In this document: positions 1 through 9,323 of the stretch, piece after piece
Layout of the letters: the number at the start of each line of letters is the position of its first letter
Numbering within the stretch: the first letter of the stretch is position 1
NCBI GenBank assembly: GCA_020638455.1
Contig: JACKIK010000001.1
Span: 62,001-126,000, forward strand
Direction of reading: 5' to 3'
Source of the DNA: Hyphomonas sp.
GTDB taxonomy: Bacteria; Pseudomonadota; Alphaproteobacteria; Caulobacterales; Hyphomonadaceae
Length of the DNA: 64,000 bases
Notes under the pieces: generated by a model
The model's input: only the letters and a program-made list of their open reading frames with translations
The model's database searches: none
What the model was told of the DNA's origin: nothing
Position numbers and translations under genes: made by a program

Positions 1-1
1 T

Positions 2-475
2 GAATTGCTGGCCGACAGCGTGCCGGAATGGATCAAGGGCCGCGGGGCGGACTTCGGTGCGGCGCAGGGGTTCCTGTCCCGCGAGGTGATGGCGAATTGC
101 CCCGGCGTCGAGTCCATGGACCTCTATGAGGCGGAATACCGCGCCCTGGCCTGCCAGCGCGGCACGCTGGAAGGCTTCGGCAACTGGACCCAGCATTGGG
201 CCGACGTCACAAAGGATGCTCCGCAGGCGGAATACGATTTCATCGTGATGAACCCGCCCTTCCATACGGGCCGGGCCGATGCCGCCTCGCTGGGTCAGAA
301 CTTCATCCGCGCCGCCGCCGATGCGCTGAAGACAGGCGGCACGCTGTGGCTCGTCGCCAACCGCCACCTGCCCTATGAAGCTGCACTTGGCGCGTGCTTC
401 AAGTCGCGTGAAATGCTGGAAGACGAAGGCGGCTACAAGATCATCCGCGCGGAAAAGCCGAAGCGGAAGCGATGA
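2..475 (+). CDS. RsmC-like class I SAM-dependent methyltransferase, C-terminal part (5' end outside window)
   Basis: The reading frame is already open at base 2, so this is the last 157 residues of a longer gene. The motif VMNPPFHTG, near residue 82 of the visible part, is the N-P-P-F catalytic signature of N6-adenine/N2-guanine methyltransferases. The F-H-x-G form is typical of the RsmC/RlmG (MTS domain) rRNA guanine-N2 methyltransferases. The tail ends in a basic run, as in that family. The stop overlaps the next start as ATGA (472-475), so the two genes are probably translationally coupled; the neighbour also modifies rRNA. The exact target (16S G1207 in E. coli RsmC) cannot be fixed without the N-terminal half. 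Confidence 0.85.
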   Translation, partial: ELLADSVPEWIKGRGADFGAAQGFLSREVMANCPGVESMDLYEAEYRALACQRGTLEGFGNWTQHWADVTKDAPQAEYDFIVMNPPFHTGRADAASLGQNFIRAAADALKTGGTLWLVANRHLPYEAALGACFKSREMLEDEGGYKIIRAEKPKRKR

Positions 476-1143
476 AGGCCGACAGACAGCTCGCGAAATA
501 CCTCGCCGGCCTCGGCTATGGCAGCCGCAAGGAGATGGAGGCCGCCATCCGCGCCGGGCGCGTGACCGGTGAATGTGAAAGCCTGCGCTTCGACGGCGAA
601 CCGCTGGACCCGCCGCCCGGCATGGTGATCCTGATGAACAAACCGGCAGGCTTCACCTGTTCGCGCTCCGACCAGGGCCGGCTCGTCTACGAACTTCTTC
701 CGCCCCGCTTCCTGAAGCGCGACCCGGCGCTTTCCTCTGTCGGGCGCCTCGATGCTGATACGACCGGTCTCCTTCTGTTCACGGATGATGGGAAATTGTT
801 GCACCGGCTGATCTCCCCGAAGTCGGAAATCGAGAAGACTTATGAAGCGACCCTCGCGCGACCGCTGGAGGGCCATGAGGCAGACCTGTTCGCCAACGGT
901 ACGCTGGTTCTGCGCGGTGAGGACAAGCCGCTGTTGCCGGCACGCCTCGTCGCGACGGGTGAACGCACGGCGCGCCTGACGATCACCGAAGGGCGTTACC
1001 ATCAGGTGCGCCGCATGTTCGCGGCCGCAGGCAATCATGTGGAGGCGCTGCACCGCGCCCGCTTCGGGCCGCTGGAACTGGACGGACTTGCGGAAGGCGA
1101 ATGGCGCCTGCTGACGGCGAAGGAAGCCGAAAGCCTCTCCTAG
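472..1143 (+). CDS. rsuA: RsuA/RluB/E/F-family pseudouridine synthase
   Basis: This 223-residue protein isomerises a uridine in rRNA to pseudouridine. An S4-like N-terminal segment (about residues 1-45) is followed by the synthase domain, with the family motif GRLDADTTG at 91-99. The catalytic aspartate is Asp94. A second conserved stretch, EGRYHQVRRMF, lies near 172. The length and the short S4 part fit RsuA (16S U516) better than RluB, but the subfamily choice is inference. Translation is coupled to the upstream methyltransferase through an ATGA overlap. The stop at 1141-1143 overlaps the convergent stop of the dioxygenase gene. Confidence 0.88.
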   Translation: MKADRQLAKYLAGLGYGSRKEMEAAIRAGRVTGECESLRFDGEPLDPPPGMVILMNKPAGFTCSRSDQGRLVYELLPPRFLKRDPALSSVGRLDADTTGLLLFTDDGKLLHRLISPKSEIEKTYEATLARPLEGHEADLFANGTLVLRGEDKPLLPARLVATGERTARLTITEGRYHQVRRMFAAAGNHVEALHRARFGPLELDGLAEGEWRLLTAKEAESLS

Positions 1144-1994
1144 CGGCCCGGATCGAAATACGGCCGGTCGCCCGCGATGGTGACGCGCTCCATGATGCGG
1201 ACATTCGGGAAATAGTCGCTGGCGGCATAGTGCTGGCAGGCGCGATTGTCCCAGAAGGCAAGCGAGCCCGGCGCCCAGCGGAAGCGGCACTGGTGTTCCG
1301 GAATGGCCGCGCGGGAGTAGAGATATTTCAGGAGCTCGTCGCTCTCCTCGCGGTCCATGCCCTTGATATGGTCCGTGAACGCCGTGTTGACGTAAAGCGC
1401 GCGCTGGCCGGTTTCCGGATGCGTCCGGATGACGGGGTGCTCCATGGGCGGATACTTGGCATGCAGCTCGCTCACATCCTTGCCGAGGCGCTTGGCGAAT
1501 ACGCGGGCAATGTCGTGCACAGCGACCATGCCGCACAGGCGCTCCTTCAGGTCGGCGTCCAGCTCATCGTACGCCATCACCATGTTGGAGAAGAGCGTGT
1601 CGCCGCCGACGTCCGGCAGTTCGATCGCGCGCAGAATGGAGCCGAGAGACGGCGCCTCGCGCCAGGTGACATCGGAATGCCAGGCGTTCTCCGTGCCGCG
1701 CGAATTGGGCCCGTGCACAATGCGCAGCACTTCCGGGTCCGGTTGTTCCTTCGGCGTGGCGGGGTGGATCTCCAGCTCGCCAAACTTGCGGGCGAAGGCA
1801 ATGTGCTGGGCGCGGGTCAGCTCCTGATCCCGGAAGAACACGACCTGGTAACGGAGCAGTGCGGCGCGCACCTCTTTCACCAGCTCGTCTGTCGGCTGGG
1901 CCAAGTTGGCCCCGATCAGCTCCGCCCCGATGGCGGGCGACATGGGCCGCGCCTCGAACTGCGTGAATCCGGCCTCGGCGTCCGAATAGGCCAT
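1140..1994 (-). CDS. TauD/TfdA-family 2-oxoglutarate-dependent dioxygenase
   Basis: This 284-residue Fe(II)/2-oxoglutarate dioxygenase has the facial triad visible as His106 and Asp108 (WHSDVTW) and His255 (RACQHYA). Arg266 and Arg270 are candidates for binding the 2-oxoglutarate carboxylate. The overall pattern (FFRDQ, GGDTLFSNM, WDNR) is that of taurine/alpha-ketoglutarate dioxygenases. Members of this family oxidise taurine, alkyl sulfates or phenoxyacetates, and the sequence alone does not fix the substrate. No sulfonate transport genes are adjacent. The gene is convergent with the pseudouridine synthase, with interlocked stop codons, and divergent from uup. Confidence 0.85.
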   Translation of the reverse strand: MAYSDAEAGFTQFEARPMSPAIGAELIGANLAQPTDELVKEVRAALLRYQVVFFRDQELTRAQHIAFARKFGELEIHPATPKEQPDPEVLRIVHGPNSRGTENAWHSDVTWREAPSLGSILRAIELPDVGGDTLFSNMVMAYDELDADLKERLCGMVAVHDIARVFAKRLGKDVSELHAKYPPMEHPVIRTHPETGQRALYVNTAFTDHIKGMDREESDELLKYLYSRAAIPEHQCRFRWAPGSLAFWDNRACQHYAASDYFPNVRIMERVTIAGDRPYFDPGR

Positions 1995-2029
1995 GGTGCG
2001 TTCTCCCTCGGTATTTTTGGAGAGTGTAG

Positions 2030-2048
2030 CAGCAGGCGGCGCCTGCTG
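2030..2048. promoter_or_regulatory. 8-bp inverted repeat in the tauD-like/uup divergent spacer
   Basis: CAGCAGGC and GCCTGCTG are separated by three bases, in the 99-bp spacer between two divergent genes. It could be an operator for either gene or a chance GC-rich palindrome. No other copy was noticed. Confidence 0.3.
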
Positions 2049-2093
2049 GAAAGGCTGATGCGGCCCCTAGCGCCGCGCCATGGCGCACGCTAC

Positions 2094-3923
2094 ATGGCCG
2101 CCATGGCCGCTCCGCCCCTGATCACGCTCACCGATGTGCGCCTGTCCTTCGGGGGAAAGCCCCTGTTCACGGGCGTGACCTTCTCCCTGTCCAAAGGAGA
2201 GCGCGTGGCGCTGGTGGGCCGCAACGGGGCCGGCAAATCGACCCTGATGAAGATCATCTCCGAACGGATCGAGGCCGATACCGGAGAGGTCTGGCGCCAG
2301 CCGGGGATCACCTATGCGAGCGTCGCGCAGGAGCCGGACCTCGCAGGCAATGCGACGGTTCTGGACTATGCGTCCGAAGGGCTGGACGGCGTTTACATGG
2401 CGGAGGCCGAGCTGATGGCCTTCGGCGTCGACCCGGCCGCGGACCCGGCTACACTTTCGGGTGGCCAACTGAGGCGGGCAGCGCTAGCGAAAGCCTTCGC
2501 GCAGGACCCGGACGTGCTGCTGCTTGATGAGCCGACCAACCATCTCGACGTGCCGATGATCGAGTTCCTCGAAGAGCGGCTGCGGGCCTTCAACGGGGTC
2601 GTGCTGGTGGTCAGCCACGACCGGCGGTTTCTCGAATCCGTGTCGACCAACACGCTCTGGCTGCGCCTGGGCATCGTGCTGAAGAGCCCGGACGGCTATG
2701 TGAAGTTCGATGAGTGGGCCGAGCGCATCGAGGAGGAAGATGCGCGGGCCCTGAGGCGGATGGAAACTCAGCTCAAGGATGAACAGCACTGGCTTGCCCG
2801 TGGCGTCACGGCGCGGCGGAAGCGCAACCAGGGGCGCCTTGCCCGGCTGAAAGACATGCGCGCCGAGCACCAGCAGATGCGCGCCGCCCTCAACGACCGC
2901 AAGAACACAGCTGACCTCAGCGTTGATGCCGGCGAGTCGATGAGCAAGAAGGTGATCGAAACCTTCGGCCTCACCAAATCCTATGACGGACCAGACGGGC
3001 CGATGGTGCTGGTGAAGGACCTGTCCATCCGCATCCTGCGCGGCGACCGGATCGGCATTATCGGCCCGAACGGCGCCGGCAAGACGACACTGGTCAAACT
3101 CCTCCTCGGGCAGATCGAACCGGATGCCGGCAGAGTGAAGCATTCGAAGACGCTGCAGGTGACCTATCAGGACCAGACGCGCGAAAGCCTCAACCCGAAG
3201 GACACGATCTGGGAAGCGCTTGCCCCGATGGGCGGGGATTCGGTCATGGTGCAGGGCCGCCAGCGGCATGTCGCGGCCTATGCCAAGGATTTCCTGTTCA
3301 AGCCGGAGCAGCTGCGCCAGCCGGTCGGCGCTCTGTCGGGCGGCGAGCGCAACCGGCTCGCCCTCGCCATCGGCCTTGCGCAGACGTCGAACCTGCTGGT
3401 CATGGACGAGCCGACCAACGATCTCGACATGCAGACGCTGGACCTGCTTGAAGACATGCTGCTCTCCTATGAGGGCACACTGATCCTCGTCAGCCACGAC
3501 CGTGCCTTCCTCGATGCGACGGTGACGAGCTGCCTGTGCCCGGTCGGCGATGGCGAATGGATCCAGACGGCCGGCGGCTGGAGCGATGCGCAGCAGCAGC
3601 TGAAGGGCCTCCGCCGCAGGGACACCACCGCACCGAAAGCCGACAAGGCCGCCGCGAAGAAAGAGGCCCCGCGCCCCAAACAGCAGACCAAGCTGTCCTT
3701 CAAGGATGAACATCGCCAGAAGGAGCTCGACGCCCTGATCCCGAAGCTGCAGACCGAAATCGCCCGGCTGGAGGCGGAGCTGTCCGATCCGGACCTCTAC
3801 AGCCGTGACCCGGATGGGTTCAGCAAGAAGTCCGTGCGCATCGGCGCGGCGCGGGACGAGATGGACGCGGCCGAGCTGGAGTGGCTGGAAATCGAAGAAA
3901 AGCGCGATGCGCTTGCCGGCTGA
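2094..3923 (+). CDS. uup: ABC-F ATPase Uup
   Basis: This 609-residue soluble protein has two ABC ATPase domains and no membrane segment, the ABC-F arrangement that acts on ribosomes or on DNA-associated processes. Walker A motifs are GRNGAGKST (42-50) and GPNGAGKTT in the second half; signatures are LSGGQLRR and LSGGERNRL; Walker B is followed by DEPTN in both halves. A charged linker sits between the domains. A Lys-rich C-terminal helix pair, predicted coiled coil over about the last 90 residues, is the hallmark of Uup within ABC-F. The open frame extends far upstream, but homology begins only here. ATGs at 2094 and 2103 are both possible starts. Confidence 0.9.
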   Translation: MAAMAAPPLITLTDVRLSFGGKPLFTGVTFSLSKGERVALVGRNGAGKSTLMKIISERIEADTGEVWRQPGITYASVAQEPDLAGNATVLDYASEGLDGVYMAEAELMAFGVDPAADPATLSGGQLRRAALAKAFAQDPDVLLLDEPTNHLDVPMIEFLEERLRAFNGVVLVVSHDRRFLESVSTNTLWLRLGIVLKSPDGYVKFDEWAERIEEEDARALRRMETQLKDEQHWLARGVTARRKRNQGRLARLKDMRAEHQQMRAALNDRKNTADLSVDAGESMSKKVIETFGLTKSYDGPDGPMVLVKDLSIRILRGDRIGIIGPNGAGKTTLVKLLLGQIEPDAGRVKHSKTLQVTYQDQTRESLNPKDTIWEALAPMGGDSVMVQGRQRHVAAYAKDFLFKPEQLRQPVGALSGGERNRLALAIGLAQTSNLLVMDEPTNDLDMQTLDLLEDMLLSYEGTLILVSHDRAFLDATVTSCLCPVGDGEWIQTAGGWSDAQQQLKGLRRRDTTAPKADKAAAKKEAPRPKQQTKLSFKDEHRQKELDALIPKLQTEIARLEAELSDPDLYSRDPDGFSKKSVRIGAARDEMDAAELEWLEIEEKRDALAG

Positions 3924-3983
3924 GGCAAACACTTCATTAACGGGCACTTTCTATCCTCCCGGCGTAATCCGGAGACTGCAGAC

Positions 3984-4733
3984 ATGCGCCTTGCACCGCT
4001 CTTTGCCCTCGCCCTGCTGGCCGCGCCGGCCCTCGCCGACAGCCCCGGCGCGAAGCCCGAAAAGCCGGCCGAACGCCAGGTACCGCCCGGACAGGAACCC
4101 GGCCTCTACCGCTTCGGCGCGACCTTCCGCTTCACCCCGGCCGCCTCTGCATCGGCCTGCCAGTCGAGCTGTGCCTCCGAAGGCCAGTGCTTTGCGTGGA
4201 GCTATGTGCAGGCCTCCGGCGAGTCCGCGGCACGCTGCGAGCTGAAGCGCGGCGGCGGCCGGGTGGAGCCCAATCCGCTGGCGACGTCCGGCATTTCCCC
4301 GCGCCACGAGGCGCTCTATGCCACCCGTATCGCTCTGCCGTCCGGAAACCTCGATGGTGGGCCGGACAGCCCGCCGCAGCCGAGCGCCAAGCCGGTTCCC
4401 GTGCCGGTGCTCGGCGACAAGCCTGTGGTCGCCTACGATGCGGTGCCTGTGGTGACGCGAACCTATACGCGCACGACCGTGACGCCGGGCGCCGCCCCGC
4501 GCTATCCGCACCCGGCCCCGGCGCCCGTGCCGCCTCCGGCACCGGCCCCCATGGCTGCACCTGCGCCGGCTCCTGAGCCGATGCCTGCGCCGCCGCCCGC
4601 ACCTGCTGCAGACGATCCGAACCAGCCGGTCAGCGTGTCACCCTATTATCCGGACGCAGAGGAAAAGCGCCGCGGCAGCGCCACCGGCTACTTCCCCCAG
4701 CACCCCGATTTCGTCGACGGCAACCGCCGCTAA
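3984..4733 (+). CDS. Secreted PAN/apple-like domain protein with Pro/Ala-rich tail
   Basis: The 249-residue product starts with a clear Sec signal peptide (cleavage likely after ALADS, near residue 19). Residues 40-115 hold four cysteines in a C-x3-C ... C ... C pattern with FAWSY, resembling a PAN/apple adhesion module. About 165-210 is an almost pure proline/alanine tract, and the C-terminus is polar. PAN-type domains mediate protein or carbohydrate binding, so a periplasmic or surface binding role is inferred; the ligand is unknown. The stop overlaps the convergent prfC stop. Confidence 0.65.
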   Translation: MRLAPLFALALLAAPALADSPGAKPEKPAERQVPPGQEPGLYRFGATFRFTPAASASACQSSCASEGQCFAWSYVQASGESAARCELKRGGGRVEPNPLATSGISPRHEALYATRIALPSGNLDGGPDSPPQPSAKPVPVPVLGDKPVVAYDAVPVVTRTYTRTTVTPGAAPRYPHPAPAPVPPPAPAPMAAPAPAPEPMPAPPPAPAADDPNQPVSVSPYYPDAEEKRRGSATGYFPQHPDFVDGNRR

Positions 4734-6331
4734 AGCGCCCGCTCTTTCGTCGCCGTGAAGCGGATGTCCGGGTTCTTTTCCTGGGCATAGCCGACATCCC
4801 AGGCATTCTTCGCAAGGTAGACCGGCGCCTCGTCGAGGTCCGTGCCTGACGCCGCCTTGTTCCGGTCCAGGAAGGCTTCGAGCAGTTTTGGATCGTCCGA
4901 GGACAGCCAGCGCGCCACATTGTAGGGCGCCGGCTCGAACACGACATCGAGACCGTATTCCGCCGCCACCCGCTCAGACATCACCTCGAACTGCAGCTGG
5001 CCGACGGCGCCGACGATCATGTCGGAGCCGATGGACGGTTTGAACAGTTGGGTGACGCCCTCTTCGGCGAGGCTTTCGAGCGCCTTGCGCAAGTGCTTGG
5101 CCTTCATCGGGTCCTTCACGCGGGCGCGGCGCAACAGTTCCGGGGCGAAGTTCGGGATGCCGGCGAACTGGATTTCGCCGCTTTCGGAAAGGGAATCCCC
5201 GACGCGCAGCTGGCCATGGTTCGGCACGCCGATGACATCGCCGGCATAGGCTGTCTCGGCGATCTCCCGGTCCTGCGCGAGGAACATCAGCGGATTGTGG
5301 ATATTGAGCTGCTTGCCGCCGGCCGTCTTCAGGCGCATGCCGCGCCGGAACTCGCCGGAGCAAAGACGCAGGAAGGCCACGCGGTCGCGGTGGTTCGGGT
5401 CCATGTTCGCCTGGATCTTGAAGACGAAACCGGAGACGGCACTGTCGCCGGCATGAACGGTGATCGCCTCGCCCTTGCGCTCGGCCTTCTGGTCGCGAGG
5501 CGCCGGGGCATACAATTGCAGCGTACGGAGCAGTTCCGCCACGCCGAAATGCCGCAGCGCCGAGCCGAACACAACCGGTGTCATGTGCCCGCCGCGGAAG
5601 GCCTCGACGTCGAATTCCGGCAACAGGCCGGTCGCCATTTCCATGCCTTCGGTCAGCTCGCCGAAGACGCTCTCGTCCAGGTTAGCCTTCAGCGTCGCCT
5701 CGTCCGCGCCGATGCGGGGGGCGGCCCCGATCTTCGGGGGCTCGCCGGGGCGGCGCTCGAACTGGATGAACTGGTTTTGCGCAAGGTCCACCACGCCGGC
5801 AAAGCGCTGTCCGCTGGCGGCCGGCCAGTAGAGGGGCGATGTGTCGAGCTGCAGGCGTTCCTGCACCTCGTCCAGCAGTGCGATCGGCTCCAGCGCCTCG
5901 CGGTCCATCTTGTTGATGAAGGTGACGATCGGGATGTCGCGCAGGCGGCAGACCTCGAACAGTTTCAGCGTCTGGGGCTCGATGCCCTTGGCAGCGTCCA
6001 GCACCATGACGGCGCAGTCCGCAGCCGTCAGTGTGCGGTAGGTATCTTCCGAGAAATCCTCGTGGCCGGGTGTGTCGAGCAGGTTGAAGACGAGGTTCTC
6101 GAACTCGAACGTCATGACCGAGGCCGAGACGGAGATGCCGCGGTCCCGCTCGATCTTCATCCAGTCGGATCGTGTGCGCCGCGCCTCGCCGCGCGCGGCC
6201 ACCTCGCCGGCTGCGCGGATCGCCCCGCCGGCCAGCAGCAGGTTTTCCGTCAGCGTGGTCTTGCCGGCGTCAGGGTGTGAAATGATGGCGAAGGTCCGCC
6301 GGCGGGCGGCCTCGTCTGCAATCGTGGACAT
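4730..6331 (-). CDS. prfC: Peptide chain release factor 3
   Basis: RF3 is a GTPase that recycles class I release factors from the ribosome after termination. The 533-residue protein is close to the usual size (about 525-530). G1 is SHPDAGKTT (18-26), the switch region DWMKIERDRGIS follows, G3 is DTPGHEDF (about 85-92) and G4 is NKMD. The DWMxxExxRGISV form is specific to RF3 rather than EF-G. The ATG at 6331 was preferred; an in-frame TTG two codons upstream (6337) is an alternative. It is convergent with the PAN-like gene. Confidence 0.95.
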   Translation of the reverse strand: MSTIADEAARRRTFAIISHPDAGKTTLTENLLLAGGAIRAAGEVAARGEARRTRSDWMKIERDRGISVSASVMTFEFENLVFNLLDTPGHEDFSEDTYRTLTAADCAVMVLDAAKGIEPQTLKLFEVCRLRDIPIVTFINKMDREALEPIALLDEVQERLQLDTSPLYWPAASGQRFAGVVDLAQNQFIQFERRPGEPPKIGAAPRIGADEATLKANLDESVFGELTEGMEMATGLLPEFDVEAFRGGHMTPVVFGSALRHFGVAELLRTLQLYAPAPRDQKAERKGEAITVHAGDSAVSGFVFKIQANMDPNHRDRVAFLRLCSGEFRRGMRLKTAGGKQLNIHNPLMFLAQDREIAETAYAGDVIGVPNHGQLRVGDSLSESGEIQFAGIPNFAPELLRRARVKDPMKAKHLRKALESLAEEGVTQLFKPSIGSDMIVGAVGQLQFEVMSERVAAEYGLDVVFEPAPYNVARWLSSDDPKLLEAFLDRNKAASGTDLDEAPVYLAKNAWDVGYAQEKNPDIRFTATKERAL

Positions 6332-6411
6332 GGTCAAACGGCTCGTATTCTCTCGGCCCGAGCCCCTAGCCGATTTGACCCGCGGATTGAAGAGGCCGTA
6401 TCAGGCGCCGC

Positions 6412-6807
6412 TCAGGCGGCCAGCGGCCAGATGTCCCTGAGGTTCGGCGGCTGGCCATCATGCACATGCTTTTCACGCAGGCTGGCCAGAATAGTCTCCG
6501 GCAGGATGGTGAGGCGCGCTTCGCTGACGCGGCCATCGGTTGCCGGGAACAGGGCGGCATTGGCGCCGGTCTTGGCGATGATCAGGGCGGCGAGATCTTC
6601 CACCAGCGTCTCTTCCAGCCGGACGCCCTCGCGGACATGTTCGGCGACGACGCGGCTGACAAAATCCAGCGCCTCGCGTGCGCGCATCGCGGCAGGATCA
6701 CCGCAGCCAAGCACTTTCCAGCGCTTCGACAGGTGGATTTCCGGGATTGCGACATCCGCGATCTGATCATTCAACAAAAACAGCATGGCCCCGACAGCCT
6801 CATCCAT
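6412..6807 (-). CDS. Hypothetical protein, 131 aa
   Basis: Not recognised. The product is mixed alpha-helical, soluble and rather acidic, with no signal peptide or membrane segment. The first 30 residues (start chosen at ATG 6807) are hydrophobic-leaning, and a TTG at 6822 would add five residues. Codon use matches its neighbours and no longer competing frame exists, which supports a real gene. It lies between prfC and the DUF1491 gene on the same strand, but spacers of about 75-90 bp argue against tight operon membership. Confidence 0.6.
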   Translation of the reverse strand: MDEAVGAMLFLLNDQIADVAIPEIHLSKRWKVLGCGDPAAMRAREALDFVSRVVAEHVREGVRLEETLVEDLAALIIAKTGANAALFPATDGRVSEARLTILPETILASLREKHVHDGQPPNLRDIWPLAA

Positions 6808-6895
6808 GATTCGTGAGGCCAAGCTGCCCCGGCTGGGTTAACGGGGGCTTACCGGATCGCAAGGAAATACGGGGTTTTGCACCTATGTCGCAAAC

Positions 6896-7243
6896 CTAGC
6901 CGCCGTCCTCCACATCCTCGGTCAGGAAGTGGCGGCCATGCGTGTCCTCGATCTCGACGATCCAGAGATCGCGGTCGCGCTGGCGGGCGCGTGTGACGTA
7001 CCGGTCGACCTCCTTCTCGTCCGGCCCGATGCCCTGGCTCCGCAGGTCGCGGAAGACGCGATCGCCGTCGAGGTTCATGGACGGCGCATAGACGGCAGCC
7101 GTGCCGTCGAGGCGGGCGACCTTGACCAGCACGTCGCCGCGCTGGTCGTCGCCATGCTGCACAACGAAGCCCGACGCCCCGCCCACTTCGGCGCGGCGGA
7201 TCAGCGCCTCGATCCAGAGCCGTGTCGGCAGGCGTGCGTCCAT
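6896..7243 (-). CDS. DUF1491 family protein
   Basis: This 115-residue protein is of the type annotated DUF1491 in alphaproteobacteria: an N-terminal RLPTRLWIEALIRRAE helix, then a beta-rich core (GFVVQHGD, GDVLVKV) and a C-terminal WIVEIED strand. The open frame continues upstream, but the ATG at 7243 gives the family's usual N-terminus. Function is unknown. It is divergent from a small membrane protein gene. Confidence 0.75.
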   Translation of the reverse strand: MDARLPTRLWIEALIRRAEVGGASGFVVQHGDDQRGDVLVKVARLDGTAAVYAPSMNLDGDRVFRDLRSQGIGPDEKEVDRYVTRARQRDRDLWIVEIEDTHGRHFLTEDVEDGG

Positions 7244-7336
7244 GTCGGGTCTCCTGCGCCGCCCCTTGCGGCATGGTGCTTGCAGCTTCGGGATCAGGAT
7301 TAACGCATTGTCAACCATGCACGGAAGGGGCGCACC

Positions 7337-7540
7337 ATGAAAGGCATCGACCTGATCTGGCTGGCACCGGCCATTGCTTTCGCGGGCGGCCTCACCGGGC
7401 TGATGCAGCACCAGGCGCATCCGGCCAATCCGCTCTACCTCGGCACTTCGATTGCGCTGCTGCTGATCGGCGTTCTCGCCTTTGCGGGCCTTTTCCTGCT
7501 GGTCCGCCCGGACCAGGCCGGCCGCGACGACAGCCTGTAG
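7337..7540 (+). CDS. Small membrane protein, 67 aa
   Basis: The product has two hydrophobic segments (about residues 5-22 and 34-56) separated by a short polar loop rich in His/Pro/Asn, and a charged C-terminus. It would span the inner membrane twice. A purine-rich GGAAGGGG lies about 8 bases before the ATG. No family is recognised and no function is suggested by its neighbours (DUF1491 upstream, divergent; a histidine kinase converging downstream). Confidence 0.6.
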   Translation: MKGIDLIWLAPAIAFAGGLTGLMQHQAHPANPLYLGTSIALLLIGVLAFAGLFLLVRPDQAGRDDSL

Positions 7541-7552
7541 CCCGTCTGCCGC

Positions 7553-9202
7553 TTACTGTGCGGCGTCTTCCAGCGGGGCGATATCGTCCTCCGCCGCGCG
7601 CGGCAGGCTGACGATCACGCGCGTCCCCTTGCCCAGCTTCGACTGGATATCGATCAGGCCACCGTGAAGTTCGGCAAAGCGCTGCACCACGGCGAGGCCA
7701 AGCCCGGTGCCCGGCAGGCCGCGCGCATTGCCGCCCTGGCCGAACGGCTCAAGCGCCAGGCGCACATCGTCTTCGCTCATGCCGGCGCCTTTGTCGGTGA
7801 CGCTCAGCACGGCCGCATTGGCCTCTTCCATGGCTTCCAGCACGACCGTGCTGCCGCGCTCGGAATACTTGATCGCGTTGGAGACGAGGTTCTGCCAGAT
7901 CTGGCGCACGGCGCGCGCATCGGCCTGGGCCCAGACTTCGCCACCCGCTTTCAGGCGCAGCTTCACGCCGGCGCGTTCGGCCTGGTTCTCCAGCTGACGG
8001 ATCACAGACTGGGCCGACGCGGCAAGGTCGACCGGTTCGGGCTCGAGCCGCTGGCGGTCTGCGTCCGCCTTGGCGAGGTCCAGCATGTCGTCGACCATCA
8101 GCAGCAGCTCCTGGCCGCTTTCGTGGATGATCTCGGGATAGTCCTTGTAGGCATCCGGCATCGGGCCGCGCACGCCATGGCGCATCATGTCGGCATAGCC
8201 GATGATGGCGTTAAGCGGTGTCTTCAGGTCGTGGCCGAGGGAGGCGAAGAAGGCCGTACGGCGTTTCAGGCTGGCGCCGGCCTCATCCAGCGCCGCGGCG
8301 GCTTCGGCCTCGCGGCCTACCGCGTCGGTCCGGTCGGTCAGCACCAGATAGGCGCCGCCGGGATGCGGCGTCATCGCATAGCGCACGGGATGGCCATTGC
8401 TGAGATTCAGTTCGCCGCGGCTGGGGCCGGCGCGCGTCTGCAGCATCATGGGTGAAAATCCCTCGCCGAAGACGTCGCGGACCAGCGTGCCTGCGCCCAG
8501 CGAGACGAGCCCCATGCGGTCTCCGGACAGGCTGCGCACGAGGCCGTCCAGGGTCACATCCAGCAGCAGCACGCCCGAGGTGGACGGCACCGGCAGGACC
8601 GGCTTCGGCAGTTCAGACACCATCGGGGCCGGTGCTTCATCGGCCTGCGCCTTCACGCGCCGGTATTCGTGCACCATGAACCAGACCAGCAGCCCGGCCA
8701 GCACGAGCGCCGCGAAGGCGATCAGCTGGGACACCGCTGCGAAGCCGGCAAATGCCTCGCCTGTCGGGAGAAATCCGAGCCGAACAAGCACCAATGCGGC
8801 GAAATAGGCGCACGCGCCGAAGAAGGCCGCTTCGGCCGCCATGGCGAGATGGCCGAGATTGAGCGCCACCAGCGGCGCGATCACCAGCAACACGGTCAGC
8901 GGCGACACCGCCGCCCCGCCCAGCGCCAGCGCGAAAGTCGCAAAAACGGTCCAGGTGATCACCAGGAATGGCGGGGCAAAATGGTTCAGCTGACGGTCCC
9001 GGCCAAGCAGCAGAACACCGGCGAGACCCGGCAATGCGGCCAGCCCCAACCAGGCGAACGAGCCCGACACGGATTCGCGTGACAGGAGAGTCCCAAGCGC
9101 AGCTGCGACGATCATGCCCAGCCAGCCAAGGTGGACAAAACGTAATCTCTGCCGCTGTTTTTGGGGAAACATCTTAATAACCCGGTGAGATTCATTAGGC
9201 AT
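7553..9202 (-). CDS. Membrane-bound sensor histidine kinase
   Basis: This 549-residue kinase begins with six or so hydrophobic helices (about residues 20-180), then a PAS-like linker (about 200-300). The dimerisation/phosphoacceptor H-box is GHDLKTPLNAIIGY, with His324. The HATPase_c domain shows the N box (WQNLVSNAIKYS), G1 (DKGAGM), F box (FGQG) and G2 (GLPGTGLGLAVV). No receiver domain is attached and no response regulator is adjacent, so it is an orphan kinase here. The open frame extends upstream of 9202; ATG 9202 was chosen, and ATG 9172 is also possible. Confidence 0.85.
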   Translation of the reverse strand: MPNESHRVIKMFPQKQRQRLRFVHLGWLGMIVAAALGTLLSRESVSGSFAWLGLAALPGLAGVLLLGRDRQLNHFAPPFLVITWTVFATFALALGGAAVSPLTVLLVIAPLVALNLGHLAMAAEAAFFGACAYFAALVLVRLGFLPTGEAFAGFAAVSQLIAFAALVLAGLLVWFMVHEYRRVKAQADEAPAPMVSELPKPVLPVPSTSGVLLLDVTLDGLVRSLSGDRMGLVSLGAGTLVRDVFGEGFSPMMLQTRAGPSRGELNLSNGHPVRYAMTPHPGGAYLVLTDRTDAVGREAEAAAALDEAGASLKRRTAFFASLGHDLKTPLNAIIGYADMMRHGVRGPMPDAYKDYPEIIHESGQELLLMVDDMLDLAKADADRQRLEPEPVDLAASAQSVIRQLENQAERAGVKLRLKAGGEVWAQADARAVRQIWQNLVSNAIKYSERGSTVVLEAMEEANAAVLSVTDKGAGMSEDDVRLALEPFGQGGNARGLPGTGLGLAVVQRFAELHGGLIDIQSKLGKGTRVIVSLPRAAEDDIAPLEDAAQ

Positions 9203-9323
9203 TGTAAGCAGGCCGGCGACCCTTGCTGTATTTGTAATGCAAGAAGCGGGCAAGCCGAGGTTCCCCAAGCCGGGAAGTTCGGGCAGATAGTATCGCGTGT
9301 CGCGTGAGGAGGGATGAGCGAGC

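Noticed and set aside
1140..1143. Interlocked stop codons of convergent genes as a regulatory signal
   Set aside because: Such overlaps (also at 4730-4733) are common in compact genomes and need no special explanation.
1101..2093. Upstream extension of the uup frame across the dioxygenase region
   Set aside because: No ABC-F similarity before 2094; the region belongs to the minus-strand TauD-type gene.
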